Positions 53,176-62,369 of a stretch of DNA of 64,000 nt are shown here, in pieces. The notes beneath the pieces are model-generated. The model saw only the letters and a program-made list of their open reading frames with translations, did no database searches and was not told where the DNA came from. A program made the position numbers and the translations under genes. How positions within the stretch are numbered: the first letter of the stretch is position 1; each line of letters begins with the position of its first letter. The stretch is from Bacillota bacterium (GTDB lineage Bacteria > Bacillota > Bacilli > Paenibacillales > NBRC-103111), in assembly GCA_023388055.1 (NCBI GenBank), contig JAEWGW010000026.1:62001-126000 (forward strand). Direction: 5' to 3'.

Positions 53176-54786
53176 ATGCCAAACACAGACGGGATACCGG
53201 ACGGGTTACAGGATGAAGCGGCCGCTTTTGCCGCTGTCAGGCGGAATATCATCGGTGGAGAACGGATGATCCGCACACCCGACGGACCCCGAAACATGAT
53301 ATACGCAGACTGGTGCGCAAGCGGAAGGCTCTATGGGCCCATCGAGGAATATATGGAACGTTACATAGGGCCGCTGGTCGGCAATACCCATACGGATTCC
53401 AACGCTACCGGGGCATCGATGACCATGGCTTACTCCCTGGCGGGAAGCATCATTAAGCGTCATGTTCATGCTTCTTCACGGGATGTGCTTATGTTCTGCG
53501 GCACGGGTATGACAGGGGCGGTGAACAAGCTTCAGCGGCTCCTGCAAATCCGCGCCCCCAAAGGGCTGCAGGACCGGCTATGCCTATCGGCGGCGGAGCG
53601 TCCGGTTATCTTCATTACTCATATGGAGCATCATTCCAACCATATTTCCTGGCTGGAAACTACCGGGGAGGTGGTAATGGTCCCCCCGGATGAGAACGGC
53701 TTGGTCAGCCCCGCGGTGCTGGATTGCGCTGTATCGTGTTATGCGGACCGGCCCTTGAAAATTGGAGCGTTCACCGCCTGCTCCAATGTGACGGGGCTGA
53801 TGACGCCCATTGCGGAGCTGGCAGCTGTGATGCACCGTCATGGGGGGCTGGCCTTCGCAGATTACAGCGCGTCTGCGCCGTATGTGGACATGGATATGCA
53901 TCCGCCGCTTCCCGGAGGGTGGCTGGATGCGCTGTATTTTTCACCGCATAAATTTCTGGGAGGCCCTGGCACCAGCGGTGTGCTGGTTATGGCCGGGAGG
54001 CTTCTGGGCAGCCCTGTACCGGATGAACCCGGCGGCGGGACGGTGATGTGGACGGACCCATGGGGGAAACGGACCTATCTGGGGAACGCGGAGGAGCGTG
54101 AGGATGGGGGGACACCGGGGTTTTTACAGGCAGTGCGTACGGCGTTATGTATTAAGCTGAAGGAGGAAATGGGAACAGCCGCTATGCTCAGAAGAGAAAA
54201 CCGGCTGTTGGAGGTACTGTGGCCGTATCTGGACAGCTGCCCGGGCATCCATGTGCTGGAGCGAGAGCACCGCCGCAGGCTTGGCATTGTTTCTTTTCAT
54301 ATAGAAGGATTGCATTACAAGCTGGTGACACGGCTCTTAAACGACAGGTTCGGGATCCAGGCCCGGGGCGGATGCTCCTGTTCAGGGAGCTACGGTCATT
54401 ACCTGTACGGAATTGGACCGGATGCGTCGGATTACATCCATCATCAGATTTTGAACGGGAATTTGGAATGGAAGCCGGGGTGGGTGCGAGTTTCCCTTCA
54501 CCCGGCTATGTCGGAGGAGGAGGTCGCGAACATTGGCCGCGCGGTCCGGGACATTGCCCGGCACGGCCGTGTTTGGGGGGAGGCGTACCGGTTGGACCGG
54601 GATACAGGGGAGGTTATTCATACGGGCGGCGGGCATGCGGCGGAGTGGGACACTCCCGATGAGCTGGAGGCGGAGTGGCAGGGTTTACTGCAGCAGTCCC
54701 TCCAGCTCACCCACCTGGAGAATGTCCACCGTGGTATCGTCGAAGGCGATCCAGCCCTGATCCCGCATGTAGCACAATTCACGTGA
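53176..54786 (+). CDS. Class V aminotransferase-fold PLP enzyme (cysteine-desulfurase-like)
   Basis: 536 residues. Likely PLP Lys259 in SPHKFLGGPGTSG, Asp229 in FADYS and His152 in EHHSN; a Cys-rich loop GGCSCSG (C400, C402) is at the place where desulfurases carry the persulfide Cys. The N-terminal ~40 residues and a C-terminal ~70-residue tail are longer than in IscS/SufS. The last 102 bases overlap the convergent Crp/Fnr gene, which is unusual. Possible role in sulfur mobilisation for the iron-sulfur proteins next door (inference). GGAAGGGACGG is upstream. Confidence 0.8.
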   Translation: MPNTDGIPDGLQDEAAAFAAVRRNIIGGERMIRTPDGPRNMIYADWCASGRLYGPIEEYMERYIGPLVGNTHTDSNATGASMTMAYSLAGSIIKRHVHASSRDVLMFCGTGMTGAVNKLQRLLQIRAPKGLQDRLCLSAAERPVIFITHMEHHSNHISWLETTGEVVMVPPDENGLVSPAVLDCAVSCYADRPLKIGAFTACSNVTGLMTPIAELAAVMHRHGGLAFADYSASAPYVDMDMHPPLPGGWLDALYFSPHKFLGGPGTSGVLVMAGRLLGSPVPDEPGGGTVMWTDPWGKRTYLGNAEEREDGGTPGFLQAVRTALCIKLKEEMGTAAMLRRENRLLEVLWPYLDSCPGIHVLEREHRRRLGIVSFHIEGLHYKLVTRLLNDRFGIQARGGCSCSGSYGHYLYGIGPDASDYIHHQILNGNLEWKPGWVRVSLHPAMSEEEVANIGRAVRDIARHGRVWGEAYRLDRDTGEVIHTGGGHAAEWDTPDELEAEWQGLLQQSLQLTHLENVHRGIVEGDPALIPHVAQFT

Positions 54787-55362
54787 CAGGGAAGGTCTGG
54801 CGCTGTTCAGATGCTCGGCCCATACCCTTTTATTGAACGGAATGCGGATGCGTTCCGTTTTTTGCTGTTTCATTTCCTTGATCAGGAAGTGGGCAATCCG
54901 CTGGCGGAGTGTGCCCAGAGAAAGAATTTCAATCCGCTGGTTCAACAAAATAAGCCGTTCAGACATGTTCTGCATAAACAGCGCCATAATTTCTGTATCC
55001 AGAGCGAATAAGGCCAGCAGCTCTTTTTTGGTAAACATGAGGACATTGGCGGATTCGGCGGCAATCACGGTTGCCGGGTAGGTATTGGTCTTGGAGAAAA
55101 TCACCGCTTCCCCGACGGTGCTGCCTGTGGAAAACCGGGATACGGTCATCACCTTGCCCGTGGAATACATTTTCTGGACCTCCACGATGCCGCTAATGAC
55201 AATGCCCATCCGTTCAGCTGGCTCTCCCTCTCTGACAATATGCTCATTGCGGGAATAATTGCGGAGGGTGGGGTTTATTTTGGCCAATATGGCGGTGATC
55301 TCCTGCTCCGTTTTGTTCCGGAACAGCATATTCTTCTTGAGGGCTTCGGCAAGTTCGTTCAT
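54685..55362 (-). CDS. Crp/Fnr-family transcriptional regulator
   Basis: 225 residues from ATG 55362 (AGAGGTG upstream). Cyclic-nucleotide-binding-like beta-roll (~20-125; EGEPAERMGIVISGIVEV), long dimer helix and a winged HTH (~150-215; RVWAEHLNSARPSLSRELCYMRDQGWI). There are no N-terminal FNR cysteines and no strict cAMP pocket (PxxRS), so it probably senses another redox or nitrosative cue. Divergent from the iron-sulfur/hcp operon, with a perfect palindrome between them, as for HcpR-type regulators. Confidence 0.88.
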   Translation of the reverse strand: MNELAEALKKNMLFRNKTEQEITAILAKINPTLRNYSRNEHIVREGEPAERMGIVISGIVEVQKMYSTGKVMTVSRFSTGSTVGEAVIFSKTNTYPATVIAAESANVLMFTKKELLALFALDTEIMALFMQNMSERLILLNQRIEILSLGTLRQRIAHFLIKEMKQQKTERIRIPFNKRVWAEHLNSARPSLSRELCYMRDQGWIAFDDTTVDILQVGELEGLLQ

Positions 55363-55392
55363 AAATGTGACACCTCTGTGACAAGAATGTGC

Positions 55393-55436
55393 CGGTAACA
55401 TCCGTTACCGTTTATTTAGACTCAGTCTACTATACT
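55393..55436 (+). promoter_or_regulatory. Crp/Fnr-type operator and promoter of the iron-sulfur/hcp operon
   Basis: CGGTAACATCCGTTACCG (55393-55410) is a perfect 7-4-7 palindrome. TATACT (55431-55436) follows. If transcription starts near 55443 the palindrome is centred at about -41.5, the class II activator position. A second palindrome, TAGACTCAGTCTA (55417-55429), lies between them. Two direct TGTGACA copies (55366-55372 and 55377-55383) overlap the regulator's own leader. Confidence 0.7.
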
Positions 55437-55508
55437 AAATGTAATAAAAGCAACGACAAGATGTCTGCCGGACCGGGCGGGCAGATTCCCGGAAAGGGTG
55501 AACGGACA

Positions 55509-56357
55509 ATGAAACGGAGTATTATCCATATCCATGAAGAATTGTGTAACGGCTGCGCATTATGTGTGGATGCCTGTCACGAAGGCGCGATTGAAATTGT
55601 GAATGGCAAGGCGGTACTGATCAGCGATATGTATTGTGACGGTCTGGGGGCATGTCTTCCCAATTGCCCGACGGGCGCCATTGAGATTCTCGAGCGTGAA
55701 GCGGAAGCCTTCGATGAGGCTGCGGTGGAAGAGCGGATGGCCCAGCTCAAGCGGGAGCAAATGCTGAAGCAGGCAAACAGCGGACACACTCATGGGGGAG
55801 GCCACCATGGACACGGCGGGCATCATGATCATCACCATGGTCAACAAAACAACCAAGGATTGCAGCATGGACATCATGGTATGGGCGGATGTCCGGGATC
55901 TATGGCCAGGAAGATTGAACGGCCTGCCATGGCTTCGGCTCCTGTACAGGAACCGCCCAAGGCTGCTCCGATAGAGAGCGGGGCTCCGGCATCCGAGCTG
56001 CAGCAATGGCCGGTGCAAATTACCCTGGTGAACCCGTCGGCGTCGTTCTTCCAGGATGCCCACCTGCTGGTGGCAGCGGACTGCACCGCATTCGCGTATG
56101 CCAAGTTCCACCAGGACTTCATCCGCGGCAGAATTACCGTGATCGGCTGTCCCAAGCTGGATGACAATGCCTTCTATGCCGAGAAGCTGGCGGTTATTCT
56201 CAAGCAGAACAACATCCAAAGCATCACGGTGGTCCGTATGTCTGTTCCTTGCTGCGGCGGCATTGTGCAAGCGGTGAAGCAGGCGATGCTCTCGAGCCAG
56301 ACGATTGTGCCTTACCGGGAAGTGACTGTCGGCATCGACGGCCAACTCATTTCGTAG
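55509..56357 (+). CDS. 4Fe-4S protein with His-rich linker, partner of hcp
   Basis: 282 residues from ATG 55509. First cluster C13-x2-C16-x2-C19-x3-C23. In the second motif, C43-x5-C49-x3-C53, Leu46 stands where the second cysteine usually is. A His/Gly-rich linker (~90-130, HHGHGGHHDHHHG) could bind metals. A C-terminal domain (~165-282) has Cys pairs including VPCCGG and VIGCPKL. It probably passes electrons to the hybrid cluster protein encoded next. A CDGLGAC-type ferredoxin next to hcp is a recurring layout in Firmicutes (memory). Confidence 0.82.
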   Translation: MKRSIIHIHEELCNGCALCVDACHEGAIEIVNGKAVLISDMYCDGLGACLPNCPTGAIEILEREAEAFDEAAVEERMAQLKREQMLKQANSGHTHGGGHHGHGGHHDHHHGQQNNQGLQHGHHGMGGCPGSMARKIERPAMASAPVQEPPKAAPIESGAPASELQQWPVQITLVNPSASFFQDAHLLVAADCTAFAYAKFHQDFIRGRITVIGCPKLDDNAFYAEKLAVILKQNNIQSITVVRMSVPCCGGIVQAVKQAMLSSQTIVPYREVTVGIDGQLIS

Positions 56358-56420
56358 CAATCCCCCTAAATACGATGCACGTGAAAGAAAAAATAGATAG
56401 ATTTTGAGAGGAGCAGGAAA

Positions 56421-58073
56421 ATGTCCAATATGTTCTGTTATCAATGCCAGGAAGCTGCGAAGGGAACAGGCTGCACCATTCAAGGCGTGTGCGGCAAACC
56501 CAGCGATGTGGCCAATCTCCAGGATCTGCTGCTGTTTGTGCTGAAGGGGATCTCCTATTACAGTGTGAAAGCCCGCAAAGCAGGCGTGAATCTGGAAGCC
56601 ACGGACAAAGCTATCATGGACGGCCTGTTCGCGACTATCACCAATGCCAACTTTGACCGTGAAGTATTCATTAACCGCATCCGCCAGGCTCTGGAGCTGC
56701 GTGAAGAAGTGAAGCAGGCTGCCGAAGCCGCTGGCGTTATATTCCCGGTTGAGCTTCCGGAAGCTGCCGTATGGTCCGCATATGAAGAAGCCGATCTGGA
56801 TGCCAAGGCAAGCACTGTTGGTGTATTGGCTACCGGCAATGAAGACGTTCGTTCCCTCCGCGAGCTTCTGACCTATGGTCTGAAGGGGATGGCTGCTTAT
56901 GCCGAGCATGCTTATCAGCTGGGATATACCGACAATGCCGTATTCGCCTTCACCGCCAAAGGTCTGGCAGCAACACTGGATGACACTCTGGGCGCTGAAG
57001 AGCTGATTGCCCTGAACATGGAAGCCGGCCAAGTGGGCGTTTCCGTTATGGCCCTCCTGGACACTGCCAATACCAGCACTTACGGCCATCCCGAAATCAC
57101 CAAGGTCAACATTGGCGCAGGCACAAACCCCGGTATCCTGATCTCCGGCCATGACCTTCGCGATATGGAAGATCTGTTGAAGCAAACCGAAGGCACCGGT
57201 GTGGATGTGTACACCCACAGCGAAATGCTGCCGGCCCACTACTATCCCGCCTTCAAAAAATACAAGCACTTCGTCGGCAACTACGGCAACGCCTGGTGGA
57301 AGCAAGACAAGGAATTCGACAGCTTCAATGGCCCGATCCTGATGACCACCAATTGCATCGTTCCTCCGAAGGACAGCTACAAGGACCGGATTTACACCAC
57401 AGGTCAAGCAGGCTTCCCGGGTGTGCAGCATATCGCCGACCGTGAAGAAGGCGGAGCCAAGGATTTCTCCGCACTGATCGAGCAAGCCAAAACCTGCCAG
57501 CCTCCTGTTGAGATCGAAACTGGCGAGATTATCGGCGGCTTCGCTCACGAAACCGTGCTGAGTCTGGCTGACACTGTAGTCGGAGCCGTGAAGTCCGGCG
57601 CCATCAAGCGTTTCTTCGTCATGGCAGGCTGCGACGGCCGTATGAAGAGCCGCGACTATTACACCGAGTTTGCTTCCGCATTGCCCCAGGATACCGTTAT
57701 CCTGACTGCAGGCTGCGCCAAGTACAAGTACAACAAGCTGGACCTGGGTGATATCGGAGGCATTCCGCGGGTACTCGATGCCGGCCAATGCAACGACTCC
57801 TACTCCCTGGCCGTAATCGCCCTCAAGCTGAAGGAAGTATTCGAGCTGAACGACATCAACGAGCTGCCGATTTCCTACAACATTGCCTGGTATGAGCAAA
57901 AAGCAGTGATCGTGCTGCTGGCCCTCCTGTACCTGGGCGTGAAGAACATCCACCTCGGACCGACATTGCCTGCATTCCTGTCGCCCAACGTGGCCAACGT
58001 TTTGGTGAACACCTTCGGCATCGCCGGAATCGGAAGTGTTCAAGAAGATTTGGATATGTTCCTGGCTGTATGA
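56421..58073 (+). CDS. hcp: Hybrid cluster protein (hydroxylamine reductase)
   Basis: 550 residues, the usual length. N-terminal cysteines C6-x2-C9-x8-C18-x5-C24 bind the cubane cluster; downstream motifs for the 4Fe-2S-2O hybrid cluster include the GHDL, NCIVPP, AGC(D/A) and AGQCND segments. It reduces hydroxylamine or, more likely in vivo, nitric oxide. AGAGGAGCAGG is upstream. It is co-transcribed with the iron-sulfur gene 63 bases before it and ends at a terminator. Confidence 0.97.
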   Translation: MSNMFCYQCQEAAKGTGCTIQGVCGKPSDVANLQDLLLFVLKGISYYSVKARKAGVNLEATDKAIMDGLFATITNANFDREVFINRIRQALELREEVKQAAEAAGVIFPVELPEAAVWSAYEEADLDAKASTVGVLATGNEDVRSLRELLTYGLKGMAAYAEHAYQLGYTDNAVFAFTAKGLAATLDDTLGAEELIALNMEAGQVGVSVMALLDTANTSTYGHPEITKVNIGAGTNPGILISGHDLRDMEDLLKQTEGTGVDVYTHSEMLPAHYYPAFKKYKHFVGNYGNAWWKQDKEFDSFNGPILMTTNCIVPPKDSYKDRIYTTGQAGFPGVQHIADREEGGAKDFSALIEQAKTCQPPVEIETGEIIGGFAHETVLSLADTVVGAVKSGAIKRFFVMAGCDGRMKSRDYYTEFASALPQDTVILTAGCAKYKYNKLDLGDIGGIPRVLDAGQCNDSYSLAVIALKLKEVFELNDINELPISYNIAWYEQKAVIVLLALLYLGVKNIHLGPTLPAFLSPNVANVLVNTFGIAGIGSVQEDLDMFLAV

Positions 58074-58126
58074 TAATCGATTTCAACTATCATAATATGT
58101 ACAGAGCTTGGACACAGTTTAGCCAC

Positions 58127-58156
58127 ACTTCCCCCTGTCAAGGGGGAAGTTTTTTT
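58127..58156 (+). terminator. Terminator of the hcp operon
   Basis: ACTTCCCCCT, loop GTCA, AGGGGGAAGT, then six Ts. Confidence 0.92.
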
Positions 58157-58214
58157 CGATTTTATGATATAAACTTAGGGAGAGGATAACTTTGGAAAAG
58201 GGAGTGTTTACAGA

Positions 58215-58448
58215 ATGGCAAAATATACAGTTGTTGAAAAAGGCGAATGCATCGCTTGCGGTTCCTGCGGAGCAACCGCTCCCGAAATTTTCGATTTTGA
58301 CGCAGAAGGCCTGGCTGAGGTAGTATTGGAAGGCGACAACAACAAGGGTGTAACCGCCATTGAAGGAGATCTGGTTGAAGCACTGGAAGAAGCTGCTGAA
58401 AGCTGTCCTACCAGCTGCATCAAGATTGCCGAGGTTGCCTTCGCGTAA
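58215..58448 (+). CDS. fer: Single-cluster 4Fe-4S ferredoxin
   Basis: 77 residues. C12-x2-C15-x2-C18 and C64 bind one 4Fe-4S cluster; the sequence style (CIACGSCGATAPEIFDFD, ESCPTSCI) is that of Bacillus Fer. It is a small acidic electron carrier, possibly the donor for Hcp or for cytochrome P450 and other reductases. It has its own unit between two terminators. Confidence 0.93.
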   Translation: MAKYTVVEKGECIACGSCGATAPEIFDFDAEGLAEVVLEGDNNKGVTAIEGDLVEALEEAAESCPTSCIKIAEVAFA

Positions 58449-58473
58449 GACACTGTCCTGATTCCGTTCATCA

Positions 58474-58520
58474 AGCCCGTTCGTTCTCCGGCTGCCGGGG
58501 AGCGGATGGGCTGTTTATTT
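58474..58520 (+). terminator. Terminator of the ferredoxin gene
   Basis: AGCCCGTTCGTTCTCC...GGGGAGCGGATGGGCT hairpin with TTTATTTATTT. A second hairpin AAAAGGG/CCCTTTT follows before the next gene. Confidence 0.82.
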
Positions 58521-58636
58521 ATTTCGGCCTAAAAGGGGAAAAGGCCCTTTTGGCGGATTTCCCTTTTTTATATCTGACGCAGCATGTAAACTGGATGGAT
58601 ATTTGTTTTTTGGGAAAGGGCAGGGTAGTTGGTGTA

Positions 58637-59884
58637 ATGAGAGCTTATTTATCGGATATGATGCAGTTTTCCCCTGGCGTCCGCCGGTTTCTGGCCACGG
58701 AGACGCTGCTGGGAATCGGGCTGGGGATAGCCACGCTGCTGCTCAATCTCCATCTTCTGGCGCTTGGTTTGGCGGAAACCCAGCTTGGTGCCATTTCATC
58801 AGTGGGCAATATCTGTATGGGGGTGGTTTCCATTCCCTGCGGCCTCCTGGCAAACCGGTACGGCAGGAAGAAGCTGCTGGTGCTGGGGCTTAGCCTGATG
58901 GGGGCCGGTTACGGAGCGTTTGCCTTTGCAACGGAGCTCTGGCTTTTATTCGCCGCACAAATTATGCAGTCCGTGGGTATGTGTCTGTTGGTCACAACGG
59001 AGATCCAGCTGCTGTACTCTTACAGTGTATCCCGGCAGGAGGAAACCCGCGGCTTCAGCATGCTGTTTGCCGTTTTCACTCTGTTTATGGGCATCGGTAC
59101 CTTGGCAGGCGGATTTTTGCCCCGGTTATTGGGCGGGGCCCGGACGGACTACCAATGGTCGCTGCTGGCGGCGGGTGTATGTATTCTGGCCTGCGGCCTG
59201 TTCCGCTTGGCGCTGTTCCCCCAGGAGCAGGCAGCTCCTGCCGCAGCTAAGGAACCGTCCACCGTTTCGGGAAGCAGCCGGGTACGGGGCAAGCTGAGGC
59301 TGCCCGGCAAGGCGGTCTGGATCTTCTGCACCATGAATTTTCTGCTGGCGGCTTCCATCAATTTTGTGGAGCCGTTCCAGAATATCATCGTCAAATTCCG
59401 CATGGATTGGCCGGATACCATGGTTTCCTTGCTGCTTACCTTAAACGGGCTGGCCCAATTCATCGGATCATTTCTAATGCCGGTTTGTCTGGAGCGCCTT
59501 GGCATCCGTCGCACCTACCGGCTTGTATTTGCAGCTAACCTGCTGGGAACTCTGCTGCTTGCGGCGGCGGTGCCTCCGGCAGCCTTCTCTCTTCTGCTGC
59601 TGGTCAGAGGGAGTGCCACCGTCGTCTCCAACAATCTGGTGCTCACCCATACCATGTCGGTCACCTCCGAAGAGGAGCGCAATGCATATGCGGGCATCCG
59701 GCAGGTCACAAGGAGCATCGGCGCCTCCGCGGCGATTTATTCGGCAGGTTTTCTTCTTGCCGGCAAGCATTATGCGCTGCCCTTTTTGGGCGGGGGGATT
59801 TTGCTGGTCCTGTCGTGGATCTTTTTCCGGCTGTGGGTGGAGCCGCTGATCGAAGCAGGTATGGCCCAAAAGGAAAAGGGTTAA
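58637..59884 (+). CDS. MFS transporter
   Basis: 415 residues from ATG 58637 (GGGAAAGGGCAGGG upstream) with about 12 membrane helices. The loop 2-3 motif GLLANRYGRKKLL is the MFS A-motif. The substrate is unknown; drug or metabolite efflux is likely. The stop codon lies inside the terminator stem that follows. Confidence 0.85.
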   Translation: MRAYLSDMMQFSPGVRRFLATETLLGIGLGIATLLLNLHLLALGLAETQLGAISSVGNICMGVVSIPCGLLANRYGRKKLLVLGLSLMGAGYGAFAFATELWLLFAAQIMQSVGMCLLVTTEIQLLYSYSVSRQEETRGFSMLFAVFTLFMGIGTLAGGFLPRLLGGARTDYQWSLLAAGVCILACGLFRLALFPQEQAAPAAAKEPSTVSGSSRVRGKLRLPGKAVWIFCTMNFLLAASINFVEPFQNIIVKFRMDWPDTMVSLLLTLNGLAQFIGSFLMPVCLERLGIRRTYRLVFAANLLGTLLLAAAVPPAAFSLLLLVRGSATVVSNNLVLTHTMSVTSEEERNAYAGIRQVTRSIGASAAIYSAGFLLAGKHYALPFLGGGILLVLSWIFFRLWVEPLIEAGMAQKEKG

Positions 59885-59911
59885 GGAGCGATGCTCCTTA
59901 ACCCTTTTTTT
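59878..59911. terminator. Bidirectional terminator
   Basis: GGGTTAAGGAGC, loop GAT, GCTCCTTAACCC with seven Ts on one side and AAAA on the other, serving both converging genes. Confidence 0.9.
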
Positions 59912-60572
59912 GCATGGCCTTCAACAGCTCAGCCAAATTGCCCAGAGGAAGATTCGGCTCCGAATCGCCGGTTTCGTATACGGTGTGTGTGGTGTAGATG
60001 GATTCATCTGCGGCATTGTTCTCCGCCAGCTCAAAATCGCTGTAAGCCGCGATAAACACCTTGGCGGTATTGGCGGCATCGTCCACGGCGCGGTGGTGGG
60101 AGCCTTCGAAGCCGATCTCCAGCATCTCCAGCGCCTTCTTCAAGCCGATCTGGCGGTAGGTGCCTTCTCCGCTCCGTTTTTTCGAAAACTGCTTTTGAAT
60201 GTCGTTGTGGTTGCGGATCCAGTCCAAGGGGATTTTGTGCTCGTTGCAGCTTTTCACCAGCTGGTATTTGTCATCGGGGCCCCAGGCGCACATATAATAC
60301 GATCCTGCGCCGATCCAGCTGCGGAAGGCTTCAATCGCCGCCCCGAGAGCGGGCGCATTCTGGATATCCTGGTAGGTGATGCCCGTGAAGGCGGTGGTGT
60401 GCTGGTTAAAGGATGCGTCCCTCAAGGGTTTGACGAAGGTCTGGAAGGAATCCGTTATTTTCAGCTGCCCTTCCAATTCCTGGACGCGGACGGCGCCGAT
60501 CTCGATAATCTCGGCCAGCCATTCCTGCTTGCGGATGACGGTAAACTCCAAATCATAGACAATCACATTCAT
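59898..60572 (-). CDS. DEDDh 3'-5' exonuclease, KapD-like
   Basis: 224 residues from ATG 60572. Exo I YDLEFT (Asp-Glu), Exo II NQHTTAFTGIT and WGPDDKYQL, Exo III HRAVDDA. It resembles KapD, which blocks the KinA route to sporulation in Bacillus. A GTG start four codons upstream is possible. Confidence 0.85.
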   Translation of the reverse strand: MNVIVYDLEFTVIRKQEWLAEIIEIGAVRVQELEGQLKITDSFQTFVKPLRDASFNQHTTAFTGITYQDIQNAPALGAAIEAFRSWIGAGSYYMCAWGPDDKYQLVKSCNEHKIPLDWIRNHNDIQKQFSKKRSGEGTYRQIGLKKALEMLEIGFEGSHHRAVDDAANTAKVFIAAYSDFELAENNAADESIYTTHTVYETGDSEPNLPLGNLAELLKAMQKKG

Positions 60573-60787
60573 ACTAAAGGGCACCTGACTTTCCAGAATT
60601 CAGATAAATGATACATGAATACGTGCTAATTGTAATACGAATATGCGGCGCATACAAGGCAGCGTTCCGCCCCATTCATAGTTTTTTCGGAAAAAACCTG
60701 TTACAATGAGGAAAACTGTGGTCAAATCAACAAGCAGCCGCAACGGCAGCAGCTGTTGCGCGGATTGAAGCAAACAGGTGGGATAAC

Positions 60788-61579
60788 ATGCGCATCGGTT
60801 TTTTTGATTCGGGGGTAGGCGGCGCTACGGTTTTGGCCCGCGCATTAGCCTCCATGCCCGAAGAAGACTATTTATATTATGCTGATACCCTGCATGTACC
60901 CTACGGCGAAAAGCCCAAGGATGAGGTGCAGGGCCATATTTTTGCTGCCGTGGAGCAGATGGTGGAGGAAGGCATCAAGGCGCTGGTGATTGCCTGCAAC
61001 ACGGCAACCAGCATCGCGGTGAAGGCGCTGCGGGAGACATACACCTTCCCGATCATCGGCATGGAGCCGGCGGTGAAGCCGGCCGTAATGCGGACAGCGG
61101 GAAGCGAGAAGCGGGTGCTGGTGTTTGCCACCAGCCTGACGCTGCGGGAAGCTAAATTCCAGCAGCTGGTGTCGGCTGTGGATCAGCATCACATCGTCGA
61201 TCACCTGGCTCTCCCCGGGCTGGTGGAGCTGGCGGAGAAGGGGATTTTCGGCGGTCCGCTGGCGGAGGAATATCTCCGGAGGGAGCTTGCGCCTTTCGAC
61301 TTGGAATGTTATGGCACAGCGGTGCTGGGCTGTACCCACTTCCCGTTGTTCCGGCCCGTTTTTGCAGAGCTATTGCCCGCCGGCACCGATCTTATTGACG
61401 GGGCGGAGGGAACCGTCCGCCACTTGAAGGCAACGCTGGATAAAGCGGGGCTTGCCGGGGGCGGAAGCGGCAGACTGGAGTTTATGTCCTCCGGCCACTC
61501 CGCCAAAACAGAGAAGATTTTCAATTCGGCGCTGGATGCCGCTTCCGATATGGAGAAGCGGATGCGCCGGCAGGCGTGA
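60788..61579 (+). CDS. murI: Glutamate racemase
   Basis: 263 residues. Catalytic cysteines Cys70 (ACNTATS) and Cys182 (GCTHFPL), with GFFDSGVGG at the N-terminus. It makes D-glutamate for peptidoglycan. A metallo-beta-lactamase-fold gene follows after 31 bases. Confidence 0.95.
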   Translation: MRIGFFDSGVGGATVLARALASMPEEDYLYYADTLHVPYGEKPKDEVQGHIFAAVEQMVEEGIKALVIACNTATSIAVKALRETYTFPIIGMEPAVKPAVMRTAGSEKRVLVFATSLTLREAKFQQLVSAVDQHHIVDHLALPGLVELAEKGIFGGPLAEEYLRRELAPFDLECYGTAVLGCTHFPLFRPVFAELLPAGTDLIDGAEGTVRHLKATLDKAGLAGGGSGRLEFMSSGHSAKTEKIFNSALDAASDMEKRMRRQA

Positions 61580-61610
61580 GGTTCATCAGACCAGACGGGA
61601 GGAAAAGGAT

Positions 61611-62294
61611 ATGAAAATCACCTTTTACGGACATTTCTGCTTTATGGTGGAGCATGGGGGAGTGCGGCTCATCCTGGATCCGTTTCTTTCGGGAAATCCC
61701 GCCTCCGGGCTGAAGCCGGACCAGGTCCAGGCGGACGCCGTTATTCTGACCCACGGCCATGACGATCATTTCGGCGACACACTGGAGATTGCCTCCAGAT
61801 GCGGCTGTCCAGTCATCGCCATACACGAGCTGGCACATTATTGCGCAAGCAAGGGAGTTGGCGTTCACGGCATGAATCTGGGCGGCACCTACCGCACGGA
61901 GGGTTATTCCGTTAAACTGACTCCCGCACGGCACAGCAGCTCCGTATCGGATAACGGGCAGCTTCTGTACGCCGGAGAGCCGGCCGGAGCGCTTATTTCT
62001 ATGGGCGGCAAAACCTTCTACCACTCCGGTGATACCGCACTTTTCGGGGACCTGAAGCTGATCGGTGATTTGCACAGGATCGATGCTGCGGCGCTGCCTA
62101 TCGGAGACAATTACACAATGGGTCCTGAGGAAGCCCTGCTGGCTGCCCAATGGGTCCGTCCGGGTCTGGTGATTCCCGCTCATTACGACACCTTTCCGGG
62201 TATCCGGCAGGACCGCTTTGCCTTCGCTTCGGCGTGTGAGAAGGCGGGCCTCCGCTGTGCGCCGCTTTTGCCGGGTGAGAGCATTGAGGTGTAA
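61611..62294 (+). CDS. Metallo-beta-lactamase-fold hydrolase (UPF0173/YtkL-like)
   Basis: 227 residues from ATG 61611 (GGGAGGAAAAGG). Metal motif THGHDDH, later metal ligands in HSGDTALF and PAHYDTF. The overall text matches the UPF0173 family. Substrate unknown. Likely co-transcribed with murI. Confidence 0.9.
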   Translation: MKITFYGHFCFMVEHGGVRLILDPFLSGNPASGLKPDQVQADAVILTHGHDDHFGDTLEIASRCGCPVIAIHELAHYCASKGVGVHGMNLGGTYRTEGYSVKLTPARHSSSVSDNGQLLYAGEPAGALISMGGKTFYHSGDTALFGDLKLIGDLHRIDAAALPIGDNYTMGPEEALLAAQWVRPGLVIPAHYDTFPGIRQDRFAFASACEKAGLRCAPLLPGESIEV

Positions 62295-62326
62295 ATCCGC
62301 ATAAAGGCAACAAAAAGCAGGGAATC

Positions 62327-62369
62327 CCGCTTGGGCCAAGTATATGCTGCCGGCCCGGCGGTTTTTTTT
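62327..62369 (+). terminator. Terminator of the murI operon
   Basis: CCGCTTGGGCC pairs with GGCCCGGCGG, then eight Ts. The remaining 62370-62630 holds only a weak promoter candidate (TTGACC 62472, TAGAGT 62496). Confidence 0.7.

Noticed and set aside
55560..58043. An 827-codon open frame on the minus strand opposite hcp and the iron-sulfur gene
   Set aside because: It is the antisense of two highly conserved genes, has no recognisable domain and no ribosome site; long open antisense frames arise from GC-rich codon use.
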